Assembly (NCBI GenBank): GCA_963717745.1
Contig: CAVQXJ010000024.1
Location: 310,001 to 374,000 of the forward strand
Source: JACCXG01 sp963717745
Lineage (GTDB): Bacteria > Acidobacteriota > Vicinamibacteria > Vicinamibacterales > 2-12-FULL-66-21
Reading direction: 5' to 3'
Length of the DNA: 64,000 bases
Both the position numbers and the translations under genes were made by a program. This document shows, piece after piece, positions 1 through 7,721 of this stretch (its first letter is position 1; the number at the start of each line of letters is the position of its first letter). The notes below the pieces were generated by a model. It saw only the letters and a program-made list of their open reading frames with translations. It searched no databases and was not told the DNA's origin.

Positions 1-186
1 CGGGTCCGCGACATCCAGATGGAAGGCGCGAAGTGGAAGCCGCTGACGGATCCCGACACGATGCTCGTGCACGTGGTCCCGCCGAAGGTCGAGGAAGTCG
101 CACCTGAAGCCGCGGCCGTGGTGCCGGGCACCGCCGAGCCCGAGGTCATCAAGAAGGGCAAGACGGACAAGGAAGACGAGAAGTAA
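1..186 (+). CDS. rplY: 50S ribosomal protein L25/Ctc, C-terminal end (partial)
   Basis: This is the last 61 codons of a gene that begins outside the window. The reading frame ends in TAA and encodes an acidic, Ala/Pro/Glu-rich tail finishing in EVIKKGKTDKEDEK. That tail is characteristic of the long Ctc form of L25, which binds 5S rRNA. Position immediately before pth is the usual place for rplY in many bacteria. The RNA-binding domain is not visible, so the identification rests on the tail and on context. Confidence 0.8.
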   Translation, partial: RVRDIQMEGAKWKPLTDPDTMLVHVVPPKVEEVAPEAAAVVPGTAEPEVIKKGKTDKEDEK

Positions 187-268
187 AGGGATAAGGGATA
201 AGGGAGAAGGGACAACGGAGAAGGACGGAGAAGGCTTCTCCCTTCTCCCTTCCTTTCCCTTGTCATTG
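187..268. repeat. Word-repeat palindrome (GGGAGAAGG type) before pth
   Basis: The gap between rplY and pth is a purine-rich arm of repeated AAGGGATA and GGAGAAGG words. It is followed by the complementary pyrimidine-rich arm of CTTCTCCC words, meeting around GGAGAAGGCTTCTCC. The element could fold into a long imperfect hairpin. It leaves pth without a visible Shine-Dalgarno sequence. The same words recur at 3732-3829 and, as one arm only, near 63511. Confidence 0.75.
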
Positions 269-853
269 ATGAAGCTCATCGTCGGTCTTGGCAACCCCGG
301 CAGGAAATACGCCGGGACGCGGCACAACGTCGGCTTCGAGGTCGTCGATATGCTGGCGGACCGGTTCAGGATCGACTGGGAATCGGCGCCGCGCGGTGTC
401 GAGTCCCTGATCGCGCGGGAGCGGGGGGCGGACCTCCTGCTCGCCAAGCCGCTGACGTTCATGAACCTGGGCGGTCCGGCGGTGCTGGGACTGTTGCAGT
501 TCTATAAGATCGAGCTTCCGGACTTGTTCGTCATCGTGGACGACGTGAATCTGGAGCTGGGGCGGCTGCGGGCGCGGGCCGCCGGATCGGCGGGAGGCCA
601 CAACGGCCTGAAGTCGATCGTTGGAGCGCTTGGAAGTCAGGAGTTTGCACGGGTCCGCGTGGGCGTCGGCGGCGGAGAACCGCGGCGCGATCTCGGGGAC
701 CACGTGCTCGGCAGGTTCGCGCCGGAAGAGCGGCCGATCATTGCCGAGGCGGTGACCCGCACGGCGGACGCCGCCGCGCTGTTCATCAACGAGGGAATCG
801 CCCCGGTGATGAACAGGTTCAACCGGAAAGAAGAGAAGGAAGAATCCGAATAG
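269..853 (+). CDS. pth: Peptidyl-tRNA hydrolase
   Basis: The 194-residue product is the cytoplasmic enzyme that cleaves the ester bond of peptidyl-tRNAs dropped from the ribosome, recycling the tRNA. The family signature is complete: VGLGNPG near the N-terminus, the Asn9 and catalytic His19 pair (TRHNVGF), FMNLGG around residue 65, Asp92 in VIVDDV and GGHNGLKSI. I chose ATG 269 because homologues start at MKLIVGLGNPG; the TTG codons nine and three bases upstream are less likely. No Shine-Dalgarno is visible, since the upstream sequence is the CTTCTCCC arm of a palindrome. The rplY-pth-rpsF order is conserved among bacteria. Confidence 0.97.
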   Translation: MKLIVGLGNPGRKYAGTRHNVGFEVVDMLADRFRIDWESAPRGVESLIARERGADLLLAKPLTFMNLGGPAVLGLLQFYKIELPDLFVIVDDVNLELGRLRARAAGSAGGHNGLKSIVGALGSQEFARVRVGVGGGEPRRDLGDHVLGRFAPEERPIIAEAVTRTADAAALFINEGIAPVMNRFNRKEEKEESE

Positions 854-880
854 GACAATCCACATCTTCTCCTTGTCCGC

Positions 881-915
881 CGGAGCCCGCGAAGCGGCGT
901 AGGCGGACCGCTCAG
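881..915. repeat. Short REP-like palindrome TCCGCC...GGCGGA
   Basis: TCCGCC and GGCGGA arms flank a GC-rich core containing GCGAAGCGGCGTA, in the gap before rpsF. Similar units (GCCGTAGC...GCGAAGGCGG) occur near 12490, 12720, 12775 and 26850, so this is a dispersed family. Confidence 0.55.
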
Positions 916-931
916 TCCAGAAGGAGACTTA

Positions 932-1423
932 ATGAGCACGACCAGACAGTACGAGCTCGTCTACGTCCTGACGCCGGAGTCCTCCGACGAGCAGGTCGCC
1001 GAGCTGCACACCCAGATCGAACAGATCGTCCAGCGCTACAACGGCACCATCGACAAGAGCGAGAACTGGGGCCGCCGCAAGCTCGCCTACGAGATCGGCC
1101 ACCACCGCGAAGGCAACTACGTCGTCGAGACCATCACCGGCTCGGGTGAGCTGATGAAGGAGATCGATCGCCGGCTGCGCGTGCTCGACGCGGTGATTCG
1201 TCACCTCGTGGTGCGCGTCGACGAGGAGCTGCGGGTGGCGGAGCGGACGCGCGAGGCCCGGAAATCGACCCAGGCCCGCCGCCGTACCGCTCGCGGGCTG
1301 CCGCCCGAGCCTCAGCCTGGTGAAGGCCGTGGCGACAACATGGATCAGGACGACGACCGGGGCGACAAGTACGATCGCAACGACCGGTACGATCGCGGAG
1401 ACAAGTACGAGGTGCAGCGATGA
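932..1423 (+). CDS. rpsF: 30S ribosomal protein S6 with extended acidic tail
   Basis: S6 binds the platform of the 30S subunit together with S18. Residues 1-100 carry the S6 fold with YELVYVLTPE, the conserved NWGRRKLAYEI segment and YVVETITGSG. The product has 163 residues, longer than the usual 95-135. The extra C-terminus is charged and repetitive, with DRGDKYDRNDRYDRGDKYE-like Asp/Arg/Tyr repeats. A good AAGGAG precedes the ATG. The stop overlaps the start of rpsR (ATGA), so S6 and S18 are translationally coupled. No ssb gene lies between them. Confidence 0.97.
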   Translation: MSTTRQYELVYVLTPESSDEQVAELHTQIEQIVQRYNGTIDKSENWGRRKLAYEIGHHREGNYVVETITGSGELMKEIDRRLRVLDAVIRHLVVRVDEELRVAERTREARKSTQARRRTARGLPPEPQPGEGRGDNMDQDDDRGDKYDRNDRYDRGDKYEVQR

Positions 1424-1728
1424 GCGAGGAACGTGGAGGCGGCGGCCGCGGCCGCGGCGGGGCGAAGGGGAAAGACGCGGACAAGAACAAGGGCGGCGAT
1501 CGCCCGCGCGGCGGGTTCTTCCGCCGCCGGCGCGTCTGCAAGTTCTGCGCGGAGAAGATCGACTACATCAACTACAAGGACGTGCGGCTGCTGATGCCGT
1601 TCCTGCCGGAGCGCGGCAAGATCCAGCCGCGCCGGATCTCGGGGACCTGTGCCCTGCACCAGCGCAAGCTGCAGACCGCGATCAAGCGGGCGCGGCAGCT
1701 GGCGTTGATTCCGTACGTCACCGATTAA
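1420..1728 (+). CDS. rpsR: 30S ribosomal protein S18
   Basis: S18 (102 residues) is the partner of S6 on the 30S platform. A Gly/Arg/Lys-rich extension of about 35 residues precedes the conserved core, which begins at RRVCKFCAEK and runs through IDYINYKDVRLLMPFL to GTCALHQRKLQTAIKRAR. The CxxC pair plus the later Cys-x2-His suggest the zinc-binding form. The start ATG overlaps the rpsF stop by four bases. Confidence 0.97.
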   Translation: MSEERGGGGRGRGGAKGKDADKNKGGDRPRGGFFRRRRVCKFCAEKIDYINYKDVRLLMPFLPERGKIQPRRISGTCALHQRKLQTAIKRARQLALIPYVTD

Positions 1729-1729
1729 C

Positions 1730-1826
1730 GGAATGCCAAAAATGCCAAGATTGCCAAAAGTGGTCGCAGCCACTGAGCACGCTTCATTCTTGGCATGTTT
1801 TGAATTCTTGGCGCTTTTGGCATTCA
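1730..1826. repeat. Word-repeat palindrome (TGCCAAAA type) before rplI
   Basis: The rpsR-rplI gap has a left arm of repeated AATGCCAAAAATGCCAAGA words and a right arm of the complementary TTCTTGGC and TTTTGGCATT words. They are separated by about 35 unrelated bases. The same word family forms a second palindrome at 16115-16197 before rplA. An AAGGA Shine-Dalgarno for rplI lies just after the right arm. Confidence 0.75.
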
Positions 1827-1839
1827 AAGGAACAAGCCG

Positions 1840-2289
1840 ATGGAAGTGATTCTGAGAGAGCACATCGACAATCTCGGCCGCCGCGGCGACGTCGTGAAGG
1901 TCGCTGCCGGCTACGCGCGCAACTACCTGTTGCCGCGCAAGCTGGCGCTGGCCGTCACCGATTCGAACAAGCGCCAGATCGAGCGCGAGAAGAAGGTCGC
2001 CGAGGTCAAGGACGCGGAAGAGGTGCAGCAGGCGACAGCGCTGGCGCAGCGGCTCGAAGCGACCGAGGTCGAGATCGCCCGCCGGGTCGGCGAGAACAAC
2101 ACGCTGTACGGTTCGGTGACCTCGGCGGACATCGCCCACGCGCTGGAAGCGAAGGGCTTCCAGATCGACAAGCGCAAGATCACCCTCGCCGATCCCCTGA
2201 AGGCAATAGGGGAGGTGACCGTGCCGCTGAAGATCCATCGCGATGTCACCGCGCAACTGAAAGTCAAGGTCGTACCGGACACGCACTAG
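1840..2289 (+). CDS. rplI: 50S ribosomal protein L9
   Basis: L9 has 149 residues, the normal bacterial length. The N-terminal rRNA-binding domain carries the signature MEVILREHIDNLGRRGDVV followed by GYARNYLLPRKLA. A long helix rich in Glu/Lys/Ala (about residues 45-75) joins it to the C-terminal domain with YGSVTSADIAHAL. It follows rpsR, and an intrinsic terminator starts 32 bases after its stop. Confidence 0.97.
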   Translation: MEVILREHIDNLGRRGDVVKVAAGYARNYLLPRKLALAVTDSNKRQIEREKKVAEVKDAEEVQQATALAQRLEATEVEIARRVGENNTLYGSVTSADIAHALEAKGFQIDKRKITLADPLKAIGEVTVPLKIHRDVTAQLKVKVVPDTH

Positions 2290-2321
2290 CGCGAACACTC
2301 GACGATCGCGGCGGCGAGATC

Positions 2322-2360
2322 GGGCGACGGGTGCTATCATCCCCGTCGCCCATTTTTTTT
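2322..2360 (+). terminator. Intrinsic terminator between rplI and dnaB
   Basis: A perfect 10-bp stem (GGGCGACGGG pairing with CCCGTCGCCC) with a ten-base loop is followed after one A by eight T residues. It is placed to end the rpsF-rpsR-rplI transcript. The dnaB start codon lies only 15 bases after the T run, so the structure could also attenuate read-through into dnaB. Confidence 0.85.
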
Positions 2361-2375
2361 CCGCTTCCCCACGCA

Positions 2376-3725
2376 ATGCCTGACGTCGCTACGCCTGAAC
2401 GGACCCTTCCGCACAATCTCGATGCCGAGAAGTCGGTCCTCGGCGCGATCCTGATCCACAACGACGCGTTCAACCACGCCGCCGAGCTGATCGACTCGAA
2501 GGACTTCTTCCGGGATGCGCACCGCCGCATCTTCGACAAGATGGTGGCGCTCAGCGAACGCGGTCATGCCATCGACTTCATCACGCTGAAAGAAGAGCTG
2601 ACGCGGGCCGGGGAGCTGGACGAGATCGGTGGGCCGTCCTACATCGCGGCGCTGGCCGACGGCGTGCCGCGGTCGGCCAATGTCGAGTACTACGCGCGGA
2701 TCGTCAAGGAGAAGTCGACGCTCCGCAGCCTGATCCACTCGGCCAACAAGATTCTGACCGAGGCGTACGAAGCGGAACTGGAACCGGAGGTGCTCCTCGA
2801 CGAGGCCGAGCGGTCGATCTTCGCCATTGCCGAGGGACGGATCCGCGAAGGCTTCGTGCCGCTCAGGGATCTCGTGCAGACCAGCTTCGCGACGATCGAG
2901 AAGCTGCAGCAGAGCAAGGGGGCGATCTCCGGAGTGCCGAGCGGATTCCCGGATCTCGACGAGATGACCACCGGCTTTCACCCCGGGGATCTGGTCGTCA
3001 TCGCGGCGCGGCCCTCGATGGGCAAGACCAGCCTGGTCTTGAACATGGCCCAGTATGTCGGCACGCACACGGCGATGACGGTGGGATTCTTCAGCCTCGA
3101 AATGTCGAAGGAGCAGCTGTTCATGCGCATGCTGACCTCCGAGGCCCGGATCGACGCCCACCGCTTCCGCACCGGTTTCCTCAACGAGCAGGACTACGGA
3201 AAGCTCTCGCACGCGCTCGGCACGCTCGCCGAAGCCCGGGTCTACCTTGACGACACGGCGTCGATTGGCGTGCTGGAGATGCGTGCGAAGGCACGCCGGC
3301 TCAAGGCCGAGCACGGGCTCGACCTGCTGATCATCGATTACCTGCAGCTGATGCAGGGGCGAGGGCGGTTCGAGAGCCGCCAGCAGGAAGTGTCGGCGAT
3401 CTCCCGATCGCTGAAGGGACTGGCCAAAGAGCTCAGCTGCCCGATCATCGCGCTGTCGCAGCTCAGTCGCGCGCCCGAGGGGCGGACCGATCATCGGCCG
3501 CAGCTCTCCGACCTGCGCGAGTCGGGCGCAATCGAGCAGGACGCGGACGTGGTCTTTTTCATCTACCGGCCTGAGGTCTACGACAAGGAAGACGCCAAGC
3601 CGGAGGATCAGGGCATCGCCGAGATCATCATCGGGAAGCAGCGCAATGGCCCGATCGGCACGGTGAAGCTATCGTTCCTCCATCAGTACACGCGCTTCGA
3701 GAACCTCGCCCACGGGCAGGCGTGA
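2376..3725 (+). CDS. dnaB: Replicative DNA helicase DnaB
   Basis: The 449-residue product is the hexameric helicase that unwinds DNA at the replication fork. The N-terminal DnaB domain starts at LPHNLDAEKSVLGAIL. The RecA-like ATPase domain contains Walker A ARPSMGKTS (Lys217), the Walker B-like LLIIDYLQLM, ALSQLSR and the arginine-rich DLRESGAIEQDAD segment. I chose ATG 2376 because it gives MPDVATPERTLPHNLDAEK, the expected N-terminus; the open frame extends far upstream without homology. No Shine-Dalgarno is obvious, and a terminator hairpin sits immediately upstream. Confidence 0.96.
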   Translation: MPDVATPERTLPHNLDAEKSVLGAILIHNDAFNHAAELIDSKDFFRDAHRRIFDKMVALSERGHAIDFITLKEELTRAGELDEIGGPSYIAALADGVPRSANVEYYARIVKEKSTLRSLIHSANKILTEAYEAELEPEVLLDEAERSIFAIAEGRIREGFVPLRDLVQTSFATIEKLQQSKGAISGVPSGFPDLDEMTTGFHPGDLVVIAARPSMGKTSLVLNMAQYVGTHTAMTVGFFSLEMSKEQLFMRMLTSEARIDAHRFRTGFLNEQDYGKLSHALGTLAEARVYLDDTASIGVLEMRAKARRLKAEHGLDLLIIDYLQLMQGRGRFESRQQEVSAISRSLKGLAKELSCPIIALSQLSRAPEGRTDHRPQLSDLRESGAIEQDADVVFFIYRPEVYDKEDAKPEDQGIAEIIIGKQRNGPIGTVKLSFLHQYTRFENLAHGQA

Positions 3726-3731
3726 CAAGAG

Positions 3732-3829
3732 TGTCAAGGGAGAAGGGAGAAAGGCAGAAGGGAGAATTCAGTTTGTTCTCGCTCTCAGTTCTCCTTTCTC
3801 CCTTTTCCCTTCTGCCTTCTCCCTTGACA
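3732..3829. repeat. Word-repeat palindrome (GGGAGAAGG type) abutting alr
   Basis: The outer 15 bases, TGTCAAGGGAGAAGG at 3732-3746, are perfectly complementary to CCTTCTCCCTTGACA at 3815-3829. The inner parts are made of the same GGGAGAA and GGCAGAAGG words in rearranged order. The last base of the element is the A of the alr start codon. A folded transcript would place the alr start at the base of a long hairpin. Confidence 0.85.
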
Positions 3830-4959
3830 TGATCCGCCACACCGTCGCCCACGTCGACCTCGACGCGATCCGCGCCAACTACCGCGAGATCGCGGGGTTC
3901 GTCGGCGCCGGGCAGGCTGACGCGGTACCGGCGCGCGCCCCTGGCGTCATCGGCGTCGTCAAGGCCAATGCCTACGGCCACGGCGCCGCCGAGGTCGCCC
4001 GCGCGCTCGAAGCCGAGAGCGTCGCGATGCTGGCCTGTGCGGATATCGAAGAAGGCATCGCGCTCCGGCAGGCCGGCGTGCGCACGCCCATCCTGGTGTT
4101 CGGCGCGCTGAGCGTCAGCGATCTCGACGGCATCTTCGCGCACGACCTGACCCCGACGATCTCGACCCCCGGCGCCGCCCGTGCGCTGCAGGCCGCCGCG
4201 GCGAAGCACGGCACCCGGCTGTCCTGTCATCTGAAGATCGATACCGGGATGAATCGGCTCGGCTTCCGGCACGACAACCTCGGACACACGCTGCCCGAAG
4301 TCGCCCACTCGCCGAACCTGGCGATCGCCGCCGTCTACACGCACTTCGCGACCGCCGACGACCCCGATCATCCGGCCTTCGCGCTGCAGCAGGAGCGCTT
4401 CGCGCAGGCGTCGGCGCGGTTGCCGTCGCTGGGGATCGCGACTCGTGTGCGTCACGCCGCCAACAGCGCCGCGCTGCTCCGCGACGAGCGCGTCTGGCAC
4501 GACTTCGTCCGGCCGGGCCTGCTCCTGTATGGAATCGTGCCGCCGCCGCTGGCGTCGACACTGCGGCTGCGACCTGCCCTGTCACTGCACAGCCGTATCG
4601 TGGCAGTGAAGGGCCTCCGCCCCGGCGAGGGCACGGGGTACGGCCTCCGCACGGCGGTCGAGGGCGCGACCACGCTGGCCGTCATCCCGGCCGGGTATGC
4701 CGACGGCATCGATCTCCGTCTGGCCGGTCGGGGCTACATGCTCGTCCGCGGACGCCGCGCGCCGGTGGTGGGTTCGGTGTGCATGGACATGACGACCATC
4801 GACGTCACCGGCATGGATGTGGCACCGGGCGACGAGGTGGTGATCATCGGCGAGCAGGGCGAGGAGTCGATCGGCGTACGCGAGGTCGCGGCGGCAATCG
4901 GGACCATACCGTACGAGCTGCTATGCCGCTTGGGATCGCGGATTCAGAGGGTGTACTGA
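3829..4959 (+). CDS. alr: Alanine racemase
   Basis: This 376-residue PLP enzyme interconverts L- and D-alanine to supply D-Ala for peptidoglycan. The PLP lysine is Lys45 in GVVKANAYGHGA. The second catalytic residue is probably Tyr271 in GTGYGLR. SVCMDMTTIDVT and the C-terminal YELLCRLGSRIQRVY are also typical. The start codon is fused to the end of the preceding palindrome and has no Shine-Dalgarno. It lies between dnaB and radA on the same strand. Confidence 0.96.
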   Translation: MIRHTVAHVDLDAIRANYREIAGFVGAGQADAVPARAPGVIGVVKANAYGHGAAEVARALEAESVAMLACADIEEGIALRQAGVRTPILVFGALSVSDLDGIFAHDLTPTISTPGAARALQAAAAKHGTRLSCHLKIDTGMNRLGFRHDNLGHTLPEVAHSPNLAIAAVYTHFATADDPDHPAFALQQERFAQASARLPSLGIATRVRHAANSAALLRDERVWHDFVRPGLLLYGIVPPPLASTLRLRPALSLHSRIVAVKGLRPGEGTGYGLRTAVEGATTLAVIPAGYADGIDLRLAGRGYMLVRGRRAPVVGSVCMDMTTIDVTGMDVAPGDEVVIIGEQGEESIGVREVAAAIGTIPYELLCRLGSRIQRVY

Positions 4960-4962
4960 GTA

Positions 4963-5158
4963 AGTCAAATCCCAAGCTCCAAGCTCCAAATCCCAACCAC
5001 TCCCAACTCCCAAATCCCAAACTAAACTCCCAATTCCCAACTCCCAATCGCAAGAGTCAGCAGAGTCTGGGCTCTTTTGGGATTTGGAATTTGGGATTTG
5101 AGTTGGGATTTGGGAGTTGGGAGTGGTTGGGATTTGGAGCTTGGGATTTGGGATTTGT
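4963..5158. repeat. Large word-repeat palindrome (CCCAACTCCCAA type) before radA
   Basis: This is the biggest of the intergenic elements. The left arm (about 4966-5022) consists of CAAATCCCAAG, CTCCAAG and CCAACTCCCAA words. The right arm (about 5100-5158) is its near-perfect reverse complement, for example GGGAGTTGGGAGTGG and GGGATTTGGAGCTTGGG. About 75 bases of similar words lie between them. The element ends 12 bases before the radA ATG. Confidence 0.9.
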
Positions 5159-5170
5159 CACGGCGACAAA

Positions 5171-6574
5171 ATGAAAACGAAGACCGTCTTCAGCTGTCAA
5201 GAGTGCGGCGCCCAGTCCCCCAAGTGGCTGGGGCGGTGCGCCGATTGCGGCGCGTGGAACTCGCTGGTCGAGGAACGCCAGATGCCGGAGCGCGCAACTG
5301 CGGGCGCGGCGGGCGCGCCGCGCTACAGCCTCGCGGCGACCGCCGGGCCACAGCTCTATGCCGACATCGACACTGTCGTCTCGGAGCGGCTGACCACTGG
5401 AGTTGCCGAATTCGATCGTGTGCTCGGCGGCGGGGTCGTGCCGGGCTCACTGGTGCTGCTTGGCGGCGAGCCGGGGATCGGCAAGTCGACGCTGCTGCTG
5501 CAGGCGGCGGCGTACTTCGCGAAGACGGTCGGCCCGGTCCTCTACAGCTCGGGCGAGGAATCGGAGCATCAGATCAAGTCGCGCGGCGAACGCCTCGGTG
5601 TGGACCCTTCGACAGGCTCGAAGGCGGAACCCTTCCCGCTCTACATCCTCGCCGAAACCTGCCTCGAGCGGATTCTCGAGGAAATCGCCCGTCTGCGTCC
5701 CGCCTTCATCATCATCGACTCGGTCCAGACGGTGTTCTCGCTCAAGTTCCAGTCGGCTCCCGGCAGCATCGGCCAGGTGCGCGAATCGGCGACCCAGCTC
5801 CTGTTCGCCGCGAAGGGACAGAACATTCCGACCTTCCTGGTCGGACACGTCACCAAGGACGGGAGTCTGGCCGGGCCGAAGGCGCTCGAGCACATTGTCG
5901 ACACGGTGCTGTACTTCGAAGGCGAGAAGCATCACGCGCACCGGATCATCCGCGCGGTGAAGAACCGGTTTGGCGCCGTCAGCGAGCTGGGCGTGTTCGA
6001 GATGACCGGCCGCGGGCTGCGGGGCGTGGCCAACCCGTCCGAGCTGTTCCTCGCCGAGCGCCGGGCCGGCGCGGCGGGCTCGGCGGTGCTCGCCTGCGTC
6101 GAGGGATCGCGGCCACTGCTGGTCGAGGTGCAGGCGCTCGTCAGCAGCAGCACGTATGGCAATGCCCGGCGCATGGCCAGCGGGGTCGATCAGAACCGGC
6201 TGTCGCTCCTCCTCGCGGTGCTCGAAAAGCGCGCCGGGTTGAACCTGGTGGCCGACGATGTGTTCGTCAATGTCGCGGGAGGCATCGCCGTGGACGAGCC
6301 CGCGGCGGATCTGGCGATCACCGGCGCCGTCGCGTCGAGCCTGCGCAACCGGCCGATTCGCGCCGGAACCGCGGTGTTTGGCGAGGTCGGTCTGGCTGGA
6401 GAAGTGCGCGGCGTTTCCCAGGCCGCGCTGAGAGTGCGCGAAGCTGCGCAGATGGGCTTCACCCGCTGTGTGGTCCCGGACGGCAATTGTTCGCCCGAGG
6501 ACGTGCCGTCCAGCATCGAGCTGGTCGGAGTCAAGACGGTGAGCGAGGCGCTGGAGCAGCTGATCGACTACTGA
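5171..6574 (+). CDS. radA: DNA repair/recombination protein RadA
   Basis: RadA (467 residues) is a RecA-like branch-migration helicase. The N-terminal C4 zinc finger is Cys9-Cys12 and Cys23-Cys26. Walker A is GGEPGIGKSTLL with Lys105, the diagnostic KNRFG motif starts at Lys264, and a Lon-protease-like C-terminal domain follows. I chose ATG 5171 (MKTKTVFSCQEC); the open frame continues upstream into the palindrome without homology. Residues around DPSTGSKAE (about 145-153) look like an insertion and are encoded by a short perfect palindrome, listed separately. Confidence 0.96.
   Translation: MKTKTVFSCQECGAQSPKWLGRCADCGAWNSLVEERQMPERATAGAAGAPRYSLAATAGPQLYADIDTVVSERLTTGVAEFDRVLGGGVVPGSLVLLGGEPGIGKSTLLLQAAAYFAKTVGPVLYSSGEESEHQIKSRGERLGVDPSTGSKAEPFPLYILAETCLERILEEIARLRPAFIIIDSVQTVFSLKFQSAPGSIGQVRESATQLLFAAKGQNIPTFLVGHVTKDGSLAGPKALEHIVDTVLYFEGEKHHAHRIIRAVKNRFGAVSELGVFEMTGRGLRGVANPSELFLAERRAGAAGSAVLACVEGSRPLLVEVQALVSSSTYGNARRMASGVDQNRLSLLLAVLEKRAGLNLVADDVFVNVAGGIAVDEPAADLAITGAVASSLRNRPIRAGTAVFGEVGLAGEVRGVSQAALRVREAAQMGFTRCVVPDGNCSPEDVPSSIELVGVKTVSEALEQLIDY
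5606..5624. repeat. Palindromic repeat inside radA
   Basis: CCTTCGA and TCGAAGG arms flank CAGGC within the radA reading frame and encode part of a DPSTGSKAE peptide. CCTTCGACAGGCTC-type palindromes are widespread intergenic repeats in high-GC bacteria. Here the unit is in frame and leaves the gene open. That it was acquired as an insertion is inference. Confidence 0.6.
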
Positions 6575-6598
6575 CCGCGCCAAGCACATCCTAACCCC

Positions 6599-6625
6599 TT
6601 GAACCTTTGAACCCTTGAACCCCAT
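6599..6625 (+). repeat. Direct repeats of TTGAACC before the PIN-TRAM gene
   Basis: Three near-identical units (CCTTGAA, CCTTTGAA, CCCTTGAACC) stand in tandem in the gap after radA. They resemble one arm of the word-repeat palindromes elsewhere in the window. The only candidate partner is a short GGTTC at 6632-6636. Confidence 0.6.
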
Positions 6626-6636
6626 AGAATAGGTTC

Positions 6637-7720
6637 ATGGCCTGGGTCATTCTGGTCCGGACGCTCTTCGTGCTCGCGGTGACGTACGCCGCGTTCGTGA
6701 CCCGTCCTTTCAGTCATATCCTCATCCATCAATCTCATCGCCGGCGCCGCGCTCGGCGTCCTCATGCTGCTCGTCGAGTCGAGGCTGCGAAACGCCGAGG
6801 TCACCGACCTGCTCGGCGCGCTGATCGGCGGAGCCATCGGTCTCGGGCTGGCCAAGACCATCGGCGCCGCGTTGTTCTGGGCGGACACCACCGACCCCCG
6901 GGTGATGTTCCTCCACAGCTTCATCCTGCTGGTCTTCCCGTACATCGGCATCGTCATGGGGGCGCGCAAAGGGGAATGGCTGAAGCCGGCGCGGCTCGCC
7001 GCGCTGTTCCGCGACACGGCGCCGCACCAGCACTACCGGATTCTCGACACCAGCGTGATCATCGACGGCCGCATCGCCGACGTCTGCGAGACCGGCTTTC
7101 TCGACGGGACCCTGGTGATTCCGCAGTTCGTGTTGAAGGAACTGCAGCTGGTCGCCGATTCCGCGGACTCGATGAAGCGGAACCGCGGCCGCCGCGGCCT
7201 CGACATCCTGCAGAAGATTCAGAAGATGGGCGGGGTGAACGTCACCATCTCGGACATCGACTTTCCCGATGTCCGCGAAGTGGATCTGAAGCTGATCGAG
7301 CTTGCCCGGACGCTGCACGGGAAGATCGTCACCAACGACTTCAACCTGAACAAGGTCGCGCAGCTCCGGGGCGTCGACGTGCTGAACATCAACGAGCTCG
7401 CCAACGCGCTGAAGCCGGTGGTCCTGCCGGGCGAGTTCATGAAGGTCTTCATCCTGAAAGAGGGCAAGGAATACAACCAGGGTGTGGCCTATCTGGATGA
7501 CGGGACGATGGTGGTCGTCGACAACGCGCGCCGCATGATCAGCAAGAACATCGATGTGGTGGTGACCAGCGTGCTGCAGACGACCGCCGGCAAGATGATC
7601 TTCGGACGTTTCATCGAGACCTCGGCATCGGCCGGCGGACCGGGACCGTCCGCCGCCACGGCGCCCCCCTCTCCGCCACCCGCTGCCGCGGCGCCGGTGG
7701 CGGCCCGGCGCACGACGTGA
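6637..7720 (+). CDS. PIN-TRAM membrane protein (putative ribonuclease), frame broken near 6700-6725
   Basis: The product has an N-terminal membrane region, a PIN nuclease domain (YRILDTSVIIDGRIADVCETGF, then VTNDFNLNKVAQLRGVDVLNINELANAL) and a TRAM domain (GVAYLDDGTMVVVDNARR). It matches the YacL-like family of membrane-tethered PIN proteins. The first transmembrane stretch (MAWVILVRTLFVLAVTYAAFV) is in one frame. The second (INLIAGAALGVLMLLVE) and everything after it is in the +1 frame, with a stop at 6698 blocking an upstream start in that frame. One extra base between about 6700 and 6725 explains this, giving about 360 residues. The alternative start ATG 6764 would lose two membrane segments. 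Function beyond the domains is not known. Confidence 0.85.
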
Positions 7721-7721
7721 C

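Noticed and set aside
1320..2375. Extension of the dnaB frame more than 1 kb upstream
   Set aside because: It reads through rpsR and rplI in a wrong frame; homology to DnaB begins only at ATG 2376.
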